In this document: one piece after another, positions 8,122 through 16,267 of the stretch
How positions within the stretch are numbered: the stretch's first letter is position 1
Layout of the letters: each line of letters opens with the position of its first letter
Source of the DNA: Clostridiales bacterium
Lineage (GTDB): Bacteria; Bacillota; Clostridia; Peptostreptococcales; Anaerovoracaceae
Reading direction: 5' to 3'
NCBI GenBank assembly: GCA_022775805.1
Contig: JALFKB010000075.1
Span: 1-39,029, forward strand
DNA length: 39,029 nucleotides
Program-made: the position numbers and the translations under genes
The notes under the pieces: model-generated
The model's input: the letters and a program-made list of their open reading frames with translations, nothing else
The model's database searches: none
What the model was told of the DNA's origin: nothing

Positions 8122-9813
8122 CTATTCTCTTTCAATGAACTCTATCAGTGCTTCAGCCGCCTTCATTATGTCCTCTCCCTCCGGGTTAAGCCCCAGGTGG
8201 GTGTAAACCTCTCCTATGTATGTACCCGTGTCGTTAAGACAGTCAAACATCTCCCTGATTACAGGCATGCATTTTTCCTGCATCTGCATCGGCCCGAAGG
8301 GGTTGGCAAAGAAGGTTTCCGAAAGGCCTGTTTCCTGGGTTGTTCCCTTGGCCATTCTTCGTCCTGAAATAAAGGTTGCCGCTGCATCCTCCATGTTATC
8401 GAACTGTCTCATACCTAAACCGTCATCGTAGTTGTTGGCATAAGCGAAGAGATCTATTCTGTGATTCTTGATGATTTCATCGTATCGGGCAGCAGGAGTG
8501 ATTACTCTTGAGTTTGCCTGATCCGGATTGAAGAAAATAGATCTGTTCATGTCCCTGTAAGGTGCTCCCGGATCAAGGTCATCCAGCCTTACGAAGGCTC
8601 CCGTTTCAGTTCCCTGGGCATATGGAATTCCATCCTCCATATGGAAGGTGCCCATATCATCAAATACGATTTCCATCTTCTTGATTCTGCCCTCTCCAAT
8701 CTTTTTGAGAGCTTCTATTGTTTCGGATTTGCCTGCCCCGGAATCTCCCATGAGGCAGATTCCCTTCTTCTGTCCCCCATTGAGGGTTATGTCAATAAAT
8801 GCTCCGTGAATAGGCAGCCAGCCCCTCTGAATCATTATTGCGTTGTGGATGGTGAGAACCATCTTCTTCATGTATCCGAAGTACTCAACCTTCCTGCTGC
8901 TGGAAACACTGCCTACCCAGAGGTCCTCATCCCTGTCATGATAGAATGTACAGCTGTTTTCCCCGTCAGGATTTCCGAAGATCACTATTCCGTCAGGCTT
9001 ACCCAGCGCCTCATCAGCCCCTGCAAGCTCGAAGAGGTTGGCGCAGGAAATGCCGTTGGCCATGAAATCTCTGTGGAAGCATATGAATATCATAAGTGTT
9101 CCAACCTTGGCCGGATAGCAGAAATACTCCTCAGGGCTGCCGCTGAAGGTGTATGCCGGATTCTTCTCTGTTTCAACGAACATTCCCTCTCTCTTGTTTG
9201 ACTTCGGGTGAAGAATCATCGGCGTTCTCAGCATTATGGAATCTATGAACATGATTCCGTTAAGGAAGCTGTAGCGCTCGCTAAGGTTTGTCTCCTCACG
9301 TCTGTAACAGGCTATTGCCCCGTTTGTTCCCGAAGGCTGCTGCCGGTACACTCTGTTCTTCGATCCCATGAGAGTCTGCTCCAGAGTTCGGAAGGTATCA
9401 CGAACAAGATGGTTAAACTCAGAGTCCTGATTTACAAAGGCGGTAGACTCCATATTTCCCAGCCTGTTTGTTGTTACCGAATATCTCTGGTGGTTTTTCC
9501 AGAAATCAAAGTATTTCTCCACGAAATCCAGGAAGCTTTCCCTGTCCTGAAGATATGGATTATCTATTTCCTCAATGTCCAGCACCAGTGCCGTTCTGCA
9601 GACCCTGCAGAGTTCCGTTACCGCCTCCCTGGGCTCCTTACCTGCAAGTGCCCAGCTGTAGAGCTCCGGATATCTGCCCTTAAGATAGTCCAGATATCTG
9701 AGAGTCAGTTCCCTGAACTCCTCTGTTTTCAGAAGCCCTGACTTGGTGGTTGGACATGCCATGTCGAAGTTGATTATTGCCAGATCATCTGTAAGATAAA
9801 AATGCTCTTTCAT
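8122..9813 (-). CDS. PEPCK/HPr-kinase-like P-loop protein of uncertain function
   Basis: A 563-residue protein with one clear nucleotide-binding core: a P-loop GDSGAGKSE at about residues 356-364, an upstream HGAFID (about 336), and the acidic pair in IVFDDMG (about 385) where the metal and phosphate are held. The combination of GDSGxGKSE with a following DD resembles both HPr kinase and ATP-dependent phosphoenolpyruvate carboxykinase. Database annotation would probably read 'phosphoenolpyruvate carboxykinase', but the roughly 340-residue N-terminal part is not the standard PEPCK N-domain as I know it. No signal peptide or membrane segment. The start at 9813 was chosen because AGGGG lies 6 bases before it. 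A minus-strand TATAAT is at 9874-9869. Confidence 0.6.
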   Translation of the reverse strand: MKEHFYLTDDLAIINFDMACPTTKSGLLKTEEFRELTLRYLDYLKGRYPELYSWALAGKEPREAVTELCRVCRTALVLDIEEIDNPYLQDRESFLDFVEKYFDFWKNHQRYSVTTNRLGNMESTAFVNQDSEFNHLVRDTFRTLEQTLMGSKNRVYRQQPSGTNGAIACYRREETNLSERYSFLNGIMFIDSIMLRTPMILHPKSNKREGMFVETEKNPAYTFSGSPEEYFCYPAKVGTLMIFICFHRDFMANGISCANLFELAGADEALGKPDGIVIFGNPDGENSCTFYHDRDEDLWVGSVSSSRKVEYFGYMKKMVLTIHNAIMIQRGWLPIHGAFIDITLNGGQKKGICLMGDSGAGKSETIEALKKIGEGRIKKMEIVFDDMGTFHMEDGIPYAQGTETGAFVRLDDLDPGAPYRDMNRSIFFNPDQANSRVITPAARYDEIIKNHRIDLFAYANNYDDGLGMRQFDNMEDAAATFISGRRMAKGTTQETGLSETFFANPFGPMQMQEKCMPVIREMFDCLNDTGTYIGEVYTHLGLNPEGEDIMKAAEALIEFIERE

Positions 9814-9868
9814 GTGTTTCCCCTTTCTGTTGTTTTCAGACCGCCTGAGGGCAGGTCCACTCCTTATC

Positions 9869-9897
9869 ATTATATAACACCCGGCCGTTTATTGAAA
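9869..9897 (-). promoter_or_regulatory. Promoter candidate of the PEPCK-like gene
   Basis: A perfect TATAAT (9874-9869, minus strand) lies 55 bases before the chosen start. The -35 region at 17 bp (TTTCAA, 9897-9892) matches consensus at only three positions, so only the -10 is well supported. Confidence 0.4.
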
Positions 9898-9931
9898 CGA
9901 AAATCCCTGCTCCCCACGGGCGAAAAAGGGG

Positions 9932-9960
9932 TTGACGAGTTAGACCGTGCTAACTATAAT
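9932..9960 (+). promoter_or_regulatory. Near-consensus promoter of the ZIP transporter gene
   Basis: TTGACG (9932-9937) and TATAAT (9955-9960) with a 17-bp spacer. Transcription would begin around 9967, only about 12 bases before the ATG, so the ribosome site AGGA (9969-9972) would lie at the very 5' end of the message. Confidence 0.85.
9938..9955. promoter_or_regulatory. Operator-like dyad filling the ZIP promoter spacer
   Basis: AGTTAG (9938-9943) and CTAACT (9950-9955) form a perfect 6+6 inverted repeat with a 6-bp centre, occupying the whole space between the -35 and -10 boxes. A protein bound here would block RNA polymerase. The TTAG…CTAA arrangement recalls DtxR/MntR-type metal boxes, which fits a metal transporter, but the regulator is not in the window. 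Confidence 0.6.
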
Positions 9961-9978
9961 TGACCGTGAGGAAATTTT

Positions 9979-10851
9979 ATGAGCAACATTCTTATTTGGG
10001 TAGTAATAATAACAGGAATAGCGGGAATCGGAGGAACCGGTCTCGGCGGATATGTGGGGGCGGTTCTTCGAAGAGACTCCGCCAAGGGCATAAGCCTTCT
10101 TCTTGCCTTTGCGGGAGGAGTGATGATGGCGGTTGTATGCTTCGACCTTATTCCCGAGGCCTTCAAGCCGGAGGGATCAAGTGAGAACATGCCCCTGTGG
10201 CTTGTGGTGGCCGGCGTGCTTCTCGGCTTTGTGGTGGTTTATCTTTTGAATCTGTGGATTGATAAATCTACGAACCACGAGGTTGAGCACATAGACGAAT
10301 CCCACCCCCAGACCCACGACGATCTGGACGAGCTGATTCATGCGGATCATTACAATAAGCACAGAAACGATAATATAACCGGCAACAAGGATCTCTTCAT
10401 TGCAGGCCTCGTAATGGCCTGTGCCATTGCCCTTCACAATATGCCTGAGGGCATGGTTATCGGTGCATCCTATGCAGGAGATTCCCTGGGCGCGGAAAAC
10501 ATAATAGGAAGCTCCGGCTTCATCATTGCAATAGTTATAGGACTCCATAACATCCCCGAAGGCATGGCCGTTTCGGTTCCGCTTATTTCCGGCGGCATGA
10601 GCAGGCTTAAAGCCATTCTGGCAACTGCCGCAACGGGAATACCGACTGTAATCGGTGCAGTAATCGGCTACTGTCTCGGTCTCATCAGCCCGATTTGGCT
10701 CTGCATATCGCTTTCATTTGCCAGCGGGGCCATGCTCTATGTGGTGTTCTGCGAACTCTTCCCCGAGAGCTTTCTCATGTGTAAAAGCAAGGCTCCCGGA
10801 GCAGTGGCCCTCATCGGCTGTCTCGTGGGGCTGATTCTTGTATACTGCTGA
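9979..10851 (+). CDS. ZIP-family divalent metal transporter
   Basis: A 290-residue integral membrane transporter of the ZIP (ZupT/GufA-like) family, which imports zinc and other divalent metals. Two metal-binding helices are obvious: ALHNMPEGMVIG and GLHNIPEGMAVS, about 40 residues apart, each with the HN(M/I)PEG motif. Between transmembrane helices 3 and 4 is a loop rich in His, Asp and Glu (HEVEHIDESHPQTHDDLDELIHADH), typical of metal-sensing loops. About eight hydrophobic segments are seen. The gene stands alone behind its own near-consensus promoter with an internal dyad, so expression is probably controlled by metal (inference). Confidence 0.88.
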   Translation: MSNILIWVVIITGIAGIGGTGLGGYVGAVLRRDSAKGISLLLAFAGGVMMAVVCFDLIPEAFKPEGSSENMPLWLVVAGVLLGFVVVYLLNLWIDKSTNHEVEHIDESHPQTHDDLDELIHADHYNKHRNDNITGNKDLFIAGLVMACAIALHNMPEGMVIGASYAGDSLGAENIIGSSGFIIAIVIGLHNIPEGMAVSVPLISGGMSRLKAILATAATGIPTVIGAVIGYCLGLISPIWLCISLSFASGAMLYVVFCELFPESFLMCKSKAPGAVALIGCLVGLILVYC

Positions 10852-10914
10852 GGAATCATCTGGAACAGATAAGATACAAGAACAAAACCTGTACAATAAC
10901 AAAATCGATATGAT

Positions 10915-10960
10915 AAAAAAAGACCATCCTGTCTTTGCCCGAGGGCTCAGTTGGATGGTC
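10915..10960. terminator. Bidirectional terminator between the ZIP gene and the fab operon
   Basis: GACCATCC (10922-10929) pairs perfectly with GGATGGTC (10953-10960), with an inner GCCC/GGGC hairpin. Seven A's precede it, so on the minus strand it ends in a T run right after the last gene of the fab operon. On the plus strand an AT-rich tail follows. Confidence 0.8.
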
Positions 10961-10970
10961 ATTTATTTAA

Positions 10971-12629
10971 TTATTCCTCTGTCTTCATGGCCAGCTTCAG
11001 CAGTCCCATTTCCATATCGGAAAGGGCCATCTCTCTTACCAGGTAATGCTGGAGCTTTCCTGTGGCCGTCATAGGAATTTCCTTAACAAATCTGTAGTAT
11101 CTCGGTCTCTTATACACTGACAGCAGATCCGACTCGATACAGAAATCCACCATTTCTGAAACAGTGAGGCTGTCATCCTCAGGCACGATGTATGCCACAA
11201 CAGCTTCGCCTCTCACCTTGTCAGGCACTCCCGTCACTGCCGACTGATGCACCTTAGGGTGCAGGTTCAGCGCCTCCTCCACTATTGCAGGATAGATGTT
11301 TTCGCCGCTGGAAATAATCATGTCATCCTTGCGGCCGGCAATTGTGACAAACTGCTGCCTGTCCCAGGTTGCCAGATCTCCGGTATACATCCAGCCGTTC
11401 TTGAACTTTCTGGCTTCCTCTTCAGGATTGTCATAATAGCAGTAGGATGATTTCGGAGTGCGTATTATTACCTCGCCCACCTCTGTTTCATCCATAGCCA
11501 CCATATCCTCCGGATCTGCGCTTCTGTCCTCGTACACCTTCACAACCCTCACATCATCGTCTGTGCAGGCGCGACCTGCCGTTCCTGCCATTTCAGGCAG
11601 CTCGTAAGGTCTGAGGAAGGTGTTCCAGAAGGTTTCCGTTGTTCCGTAACCGTTAAAGATATTCGGAGTGAGAACCTCCTGAACCTTTATGCAGTCAGCC
11701 CTCTCAAAAGGCGCACCCATTGTGACTATTCCCTTGAGGGACGAAAGGTCCGCTCCGTATCTTTCCTGCTGTCTAACAAGCATTTTCATTATTGACGGAG
11801 CACCGATCATGAAGGTAACACCGTACTTCTGAACATACTTCAGTGCCAGCAGAGGCTGGAAGCTCCTCATGATTACCACCTTGCCCCCGGCAAAGAATGT
11901 CGGTGCAGGACCACCTGAGTGGATACCTCCCCTGTGGAACCAGGAAGTAGTGTTCATGGATACATCGGTGGCGTTCATCGGGAAATGCATCATTACGTCG
12001 TGAGCCGAAAGCACCTCGTTGGCATTGTAGAGGGGAACTCCCTTAGGTTTTCCCGTTGTGCCGGAGGTATAAAGTCTCATTACCTCATCGTACATGTGAG
12101 GCACATAACCGGTTTCCGGCTCCGTAACAGGCTGATCCTTCACGAAATCCTCATACCTTATGTGGCCCTCAGGCGCAGCGCCCTCTCCCACCATGATTAC
12201 GATTTCAGGTTTTACCTGTGCAGTCTCCAGCGCTCTTAATGCGTTTTCCTTTACCTTCTCGTCGTAGATGTAAACCCTTGGTTTGCTTGAGTTAAGGCAC
12301 ACGACAGTCTCCCCCGGTGCGAATCCGGGATTGGCAGGGCTTGTTACCGCCCCGATTTTCTGAGGTGCCAGATATGAGAACACGAACTCAGGACAGTTGG
12401 GAAGCTGGAAAAATACAACATCGTCAATTCCCACTCCCTGTGCCACAAGGGCATTTGCCAGCCTGTTTGCATCCTCATTAAGCTCCCTGTAAGTCCAGGC
12501 TCTATCAAAGGCAGGATCCACCATGGCCTCCTTATCCGGAAGACGTCTTACGACCCTTCTGAAACCTTCGATATATGTGAAGTCGTGTTCAAAGACCTCC
12601 CTGAACATGTTGTTCTTGCTCATTTTCAT
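10971..12629 (-). CDS. AMP-forming acyl-CoA synthetase / acyl ligase, last gene of the fab operon
   Basis: A 552-residue adenylate-forming enzyme. The signature LYTSGTTGKPKGVPL is at about 187-200, NGYGTTETFW near 340, the TGDLATWD hinge region, GRKDDMIISSGENIYP, and the C-terminal catalytic lysine in MTATGKLQ. It should activate a carboxylic acid to an acyl-AMP and transfer it to CoA or another thiol. Being the last gene of a fatty acid synthesis operon suggests it activates exogenous or recycled fatty acid, perhaps for loading onto ACP (inference). Its ATG overlaps the TGA of the second fabF (ATGA), so translation is coupled; AAGG is 4 bases upstream. Confidence 0.85.
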   Translation of the reverse strand: MKMSKNNMFREVFEHDFTYIEGFRRVVRRLPDKEAMVDPAFDRAWTYRELNEDANRLANALVAQGVGIDDVVFFQLPNCPEFVFSYLAPQKIGAVTSPANPGFAPGETVVCLNSSKPRVYIYDEKVKENALRALETAQVKPEIVIMVGEGAAPEGHIRYEDFVKDQPVTEPETGYVPHMYDEVMRLYTSGTTGKPKGVPLYNANEVLSAHDVMMHFPMNATDVSMNTTSWFHRGGIHSGGPAPTFFAGGKVVIMRSFQPLLALKYVQKYGVTFMIGAPSIMKMLVRQQERYGADLSSLKGIVTMGAPFERADCIKVQEVLTPNIFNGYGTTETFWNTFLRPYELPEMAGTAGRACTDDDVRVVKVYEDRSADPEDMVAMDETEVGEVIIRTPKSSYCYYDNPEEEARKFKNGWMYTGDLATWDRQQFVTIAGRKDDMIISSGENIYPAIVEEALNLHPKVHQSAVTGVPDKVRGEAVVAYIVPEDDSLTVSEMVDFCIESDLLSVYKRPRYYRFVKEIPMTATGKLQHYLVREMALSDMEMGLLKLAMKTEE

Positions 12630-13849
12630 TCTGCCTTTCCTACAATTATGCTTGAATTCTGTCCTCCGAAGCCAAAGGCATTGGACATGGCATACTTAAG
12701 ATCTGCAGCTTCCGTATTCTCCGCAACATAATTAAGGTCGCACTCCGGATCCTTGTTATCCAGGTTCAGAGTTCCCGGCACGATGCCTTCATTCATGGCT
12801 TTGATGCAGGTGATTACCTCTGTAACGCCTCCTGCTCCCATCATGTGGCCCGTTGCGGCCTTTGTGGAGTTAACCAAAACATCAGTGTCTTCACCGAAGA
12901 CCTTCTTAACAGCTTCAGTCTCACATATGTCACCCTTGATTGTTGCTGTTCCGTGGGCATTGATGTATCCGATTTCCTCAGGCTTTATTCCTGCGATTTC
13001 GATTGCCTGCTGCATGCACAGAATCTCACCTTCTCCGTCAGGCCTAGGTGTTACAGGATGGTATGCGTCTGTATTGTTTCCCCAGCCGGCAAGGTACGCG
13101 TGCACCTTGGCACCTCTTGCCCTGGCATGCTCCTCTGTTTCGATTACGATGGCTCCGGCTCCCTCTCCGGAAACAAAGCCGTCTCTGTCCACATCAAAAG
13201 GTCTGCAGGCCTGCTTAGGGTTCTCGTTGTTCGGTGACAGGGCCTGGGCGGAGGCAAGTGACTGGAACAGCAGAGGCTTCAGAGCCGACTCTGCACCTAC
13301 TGCTACCATTACATCTGCCATTCCCGCCTGAATCAGGGTTGCTGCCAGAGTAATGGCATCGCCTCCTGACGCACAGGCTGTGTTCAGTGTCATGCTCGGT
13401 CCGTGAATATCATGGGCAATTGCCAGCTGTGACGCGCAAACATTGCCCAGAGCCTTCGGCAGAAATCTCGGGCCCACCTTTTTTATCTTCGCTTCAACAT
13501 AGGTCTTCTCGGTTTCCGTTATGGTTCCGAATCCATTCAGTGCTGTACCAACGGTAATGCCGGTTCTGTAGGGATCTCCCAGGCCGCCGCATTGGGATAT
13601 TGCTTCCCCTGCAGCCACATAGGCAAGCTGCATGAATCTGTCAAGCTGACCCGCCAGCTTTCCCGGCATGTAATCCTTGGGATTGAAGTTCTTCACCTGT
13701 CCCGCGAACCTGATGGGAACCTCCTCAAACTCCGAATCCTCGATAAGATCTATTCCTGTCTTGCCGGCAAGGAGGTTCTGCCAGTACTCCTCCACGCCGA
13801 TACCGATGGGAGTTACTGCTCCCATTCCGGTTATAACCAGTTTCTTCAT
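12626..13849 (-). CDS. fabF: 3-oxoacyl-ACP synthase II, second copy
   Basis: A 407-residue condensing enzyme of the KAS II type. The Cys-His-His active site is intact: C159 in LNTACASGG, H299 in INAHGTATIKGD and H335 in AATGHMMGAGG. It elongates acyl-ACP with malonyl-ACP. It differs clearly from the other FabF in the same operon (for example TACASGG against SACASGT), so it is not a recent duplicate. It follows fabZ by 4 bases with GGGGAG 7 bases before its ATG and overlaps the acyl ligase. A FabZ next to an extra FabF recalls the FabN/FabO pair that makes unsaturated fatty acids in Enterococcus, but sequence alone does not show that role. Confidence 0.92.
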   Translation of the reverse strand: MKKLVITGMGAVTPIGIGVEEYWQNLLAGKTGIDLIEDSEFEEVPIRFAGQVKNFNPKDYMPGKLAGQLDRFMQLAYVAAGEAISQCGGLGDPYRTGITVGTALNGFGTITETEKTYVEAKIKKVGPRFLPKALGNVCASQLAIAHDIHGPSMTLNTACASGGDAITLAATLIQAGMADVMVAVGAESALKPLLFQSLASAQALSPNNENPKQACRPFDVDRDGFVSGEGAGAIVIETEEHARARGAKVHAYLAGWGNNTDAYHPVTPRPDGEGEILCMQQAIEIAGIKPEEIGYINAHGTATIKGDICETEAVKKVFGEDTDVLVNSTKAATGHMMGAGGVTEVITCIKAMNEGIVPGTLNLDNKDPECDLNYVAENTEAADLKYAMSNAFGFGGQNSSIIVGKAE

Positions 13850-13853
13850 GATA

Positions 13854-14297
13854 TTACTCCCCGTCGTTCTTTATGAGCACAAAGGAAAACTCAGCTGATA
13901 CAGCCTTCTTTCCGTTTACGTAGCCTTCGCCCTTGGCGAAGCAGAATGCGCCCATCTTTCTTATTATCTGGCACTTTGATTCGAAGGTGTCCCCAGGCTT
14001 AACAGGAGTCTTGAATTTTACTTCCTTGAGTCCCGAGAACATTGTGCCTGTTCCCTCGCTGACATCATCTGCTAGAAGAACGCAGCATGACTGGGCCAGC
14101 ATCTCGCAGAGTATAACTCCCGGAACAACAGGATTGCCCGGGAAATGACCCTTCAGGAAAAACTCGTCCCCGGTAACATGATACTTGCCGTGGGAAACAT
14201 TGCATCCCTCTTTTTCATCGTATTCCACATATGCTTCGTCTACGAGAAGCATGTTATCCCTGTGGGGGAGTATTTTCATTATTTCGTTTCTGTCCAT
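13854..14297 (-). CDS. fabZ: (3R)-hydroxyacyl-ACP dehydratase
   Basis: A 147-residue hot-dog-fold dehydratase that removes water from beta-hydroxyacyl-ACP. ILPHRDNMLLVD is at residues 9-20, and the catalytic pair is H51 in GHFPGNPVVPGV and E65 in LCEMLAQS, with the usual 14-residue spacing. The start at 14297 was chosen over the frame's first Met because MDRNEIMKILPHR aligns with the family N-terminus and AGGA lies 8 bases upstream. It overlaps the end of the first fabF by 19 bases. An isomerising FabN-type function cannot be excluded. Confidence 0.93.
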   Translation of the reverse strand: MDRNEIMKILPHRDNMLLVDEAYVEYDEKEGCNVSHGKYHVTGDEFFLKGHFPGNPVVPGVILCEMLAQSCCVLLADDVSEGTGTMFSGLKEVKFKTPVKPGDTFESKCQIIRKMGAFCFAKGEGYVNGKKAVSAEFSFVLIKNDGE

Positions 14298-15520
14298 TTT
14301 CTGAATCCTATACATGCATTGTGTCCGCCAAATCCCAGTGATGTTGACAGAGCACAGGTGATATCTTTCTTAACTGCTTCGTTCGGTGTGTAGTTAAGGT
14401 CACATTCCGGATCCGGTACATCCAGACCGATTGTAGGCGGAATGATTCCCTCACAAATAGCCATTATTGAAGCCACCGCTTCAACAGCTCCCGTACCGCC
14501 AAGCATGTGTCCTGTCATGGACTTTGTGGAGCTGATTGCCAAATCGTATGCGCCGTCGCCAAACACCTTCTTCAGAGCCAGTGTTTCTGACTTGTCGTTT
14601 AACGGTGTTCCTGTTCCGTGGGCGTTTACATATACCTCTGACGGATCAGGGCTGCCGCTTTCAATCCAGGCATTTCTGATTGCTGCTGCTCCTGCCTTTG
14701 CTTCAGGGTCCGGTGCAGTCATGTGATATGCATCGCAGGTTGAACCGTAGCCTGAAAGCTCAGCGTAAATCTTGGCGCCTCTTGCCTTTGCATGTTCTTC
14801 ACTCTCCAGAACAAGGGCTCCTGCGCCTTCACCCATAACGAATCCGCCTCTGTTCAGATTGAACGGAAGGCTGGCTCTCATTGGGTCATCAGTCATGTTC
14901 AGAGCCTGCATCTTAACGAATCCGCCAAGGCTTGAACGTGTTACAGCTGCCTCAGTGCCGCCGCTTATCATTACGTCTGCATATCCGTGCCTGATCATTC
15001 TCAGAGCTTCTCCGATGGCATTTGTTCCCGATGCACATGCGGATACGGCAGGAAGTGCCGAGCTCTGCATTCCGTATCTGATTGCGATGGTACCTGCAGC
15101 CATATTTGGTATCATCATTGGAATAAAGTACGGAGAAAAGAATCTCGGTCCTTTTTCCAGGTATTTTTCAAAGTTGTTTTCGAAGGTTTCGATTCCGCCG
15201 ATTCCTGAACCGAAGTATACACCGGCTCTTTCAGGATCGAAGTTTCCTTCGATTCCGCTGTCATTAACAGCCTGTACTGCAGCGCCTACGGCCATCTGCA
15301 CATTGTGGTCGGACTTTCTGATTTCGCCCTTTTCCATGTAGTCAAGGGGATCGAAGCCCTGTACCTCTGCTCCGATTTTCACTGCGAAATCGCTGGTGTC
15401 AAATCTGGTAATATGTCCGATTCCGCAAACGCCTGATGTCAGATTGCTCCAGAATGTGTTCATGTCGCTTCCCACAGGGGACACCACACCCATTCCTGTT
15501 ACAACTACTTTTCTTTCCAT
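14279..15520 (-). CDS. fabF: 3-oxoacyl-ACP synthase II, first copy
   Basis: A 413-residue KAS II condensing enzyme with catalytic C162 (VSACASGTNAIG), H301 (VNAHGTGTPLND) and H338 (SMTGHMLGGTG). The HGTGTPLND sequence is the canonical FabF form, so this is probably the housekeeping elongation enzyme, with the downstream copy specialised. AAAGGA is 7 bases before the ATG. It follows fabG by 21 bases and overlaps fabZ. Confidence 0.94.
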   Translation of the reverse strand: MERKVVVTGMGVVSPVGSDMNTFWSNLTSGVCGIGHITRFDTSDFAVKIGAEVQGFDPLDYMEKGEIRKSDHNVQMAVGAAVQAVNDSGIEGNFDPERAGVYFGSGIGGIETFENNFEKYLEKGPRFFSPYFIPMMIPNMAAGTIAIRYGMQSSALPAVSACASGTNAIGEALRMIRHGYADVMISGGTEAAVTRSSLGGFVKMQALNMTDDPMRASLPFNLNRGGFVMGEGAGALVLESEEHAKARGAKIYAELSGYGSTCDAYHMTAPDPEAKAGAAAIRNAWIESGSPDPSEVYVNAHGTGTPLNDKSETLALKKVFGDGAYDLAISSTKSMTGHMLGGTGAVEAVASIMAICEGIIPPTIGLDVPDPECDLNYTPNEAVKKDITCALSTSLGFGGHNACIGFRKWTETK

Positions 15521-15541
15521 GAATTTTTCCTTTCTGCTAGG

Positions 15542-16267
15542 CTATATGTCCATGCCGCCGTCGATGTTGATAACCTGACCGGTGATATATGCTGAGCTGT
15601 CTGACGCAAGGAATGCGATGAGCTCTGCCACCTCTTCAGGTTTTCCCATTCTCTTCATCGGAATTGATGCTATTACCTCTTCGTTGTCTGCAAACTCTGC
15701 TGTCATTTCTGTGCCCACGAATCCCGGAGCAACAGCGTTACATCTTACTCCTCTTGAAACCAGCTCTCTGGCAACGGACTTGGTTATTCCGATTACACCG
15801 GCCTTTGATGCGCTGTAGTTAGTCTGTCCTGCATTACCCATTGTGCCTGCAACTGAGGCGATGTTGATAATGCTTCCGGACTTCTGCTTCATCATGATAG
15901 GTGCACAGTGTCTAACCATGTTGAAGGTGCCCTTCAGGTTAACATCGATAACCTGGTCAAAGGCCTCTTCCTTCATCATTGCCAGAAGACCGTCTTTTCT
16001 GATTCCTGCACAGTTTACAAGAATATCGATTGAGCCGAATTCCTTTTTGATTTCGGCTGCTGCCTTCTTAACAGCCTCGAAGTCTGTTACATCCAGGCTT
16101 ATTGCCTTTGCACCGTTTCCTGCCTTCTGAAGGTTCTCGATGAGCTCTTCAGCGCCATCAATGTTTCTGTCAACAACAACGATGTTCTCTGCCAGCTGAG
16201 CCAGTCTGATGGCAGTCTGCTTGCCGATTCCACTTGCTCCGCCTGTAATTACTGCTGTCTTAGCCAT
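15542..16267 (-). CDS. fabG: 3-oxoacyl-ACP reductase
   Basis: A 241-residue short-chain dehydrogenase that reduces 3-oxoacyl-ACP. The coenzyme motif TGGASGIGKQ is at residues 8-17 and the catalytic set is N110, S138 (NIASVAG), Y151 and K155 (YSASK). The second strand ends VVVDRN: an acidic residue at that place usually favours NADH over NADPH, which would be unusual for FabG (inference). NCAG replaces the common NNAG. It overlaps the end of fabD by 8 bases. Confidence 0.92.
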   Translation of the reverse strand: MAKTAVITGGASGIGKQTAIRLAQLAENIVVVDRNIDGAEELIENLQKAGNGAKAISLDVTDFEAVKKAAAEIKKEFGSIDILVNCAGIRKDGLLAMMKEEAFDQVIDVNLKGTFNMVRHCAPIMMKQKSGSIINIASVAGTMGNAGQTNYSASKAGVIGITKSVARELVSRGVRCNAVAPGFVGTEMTAEFADNEEVIASIPMKRMGKPEEVAELIAFLASDSSAYITGQVINIDGGMDI

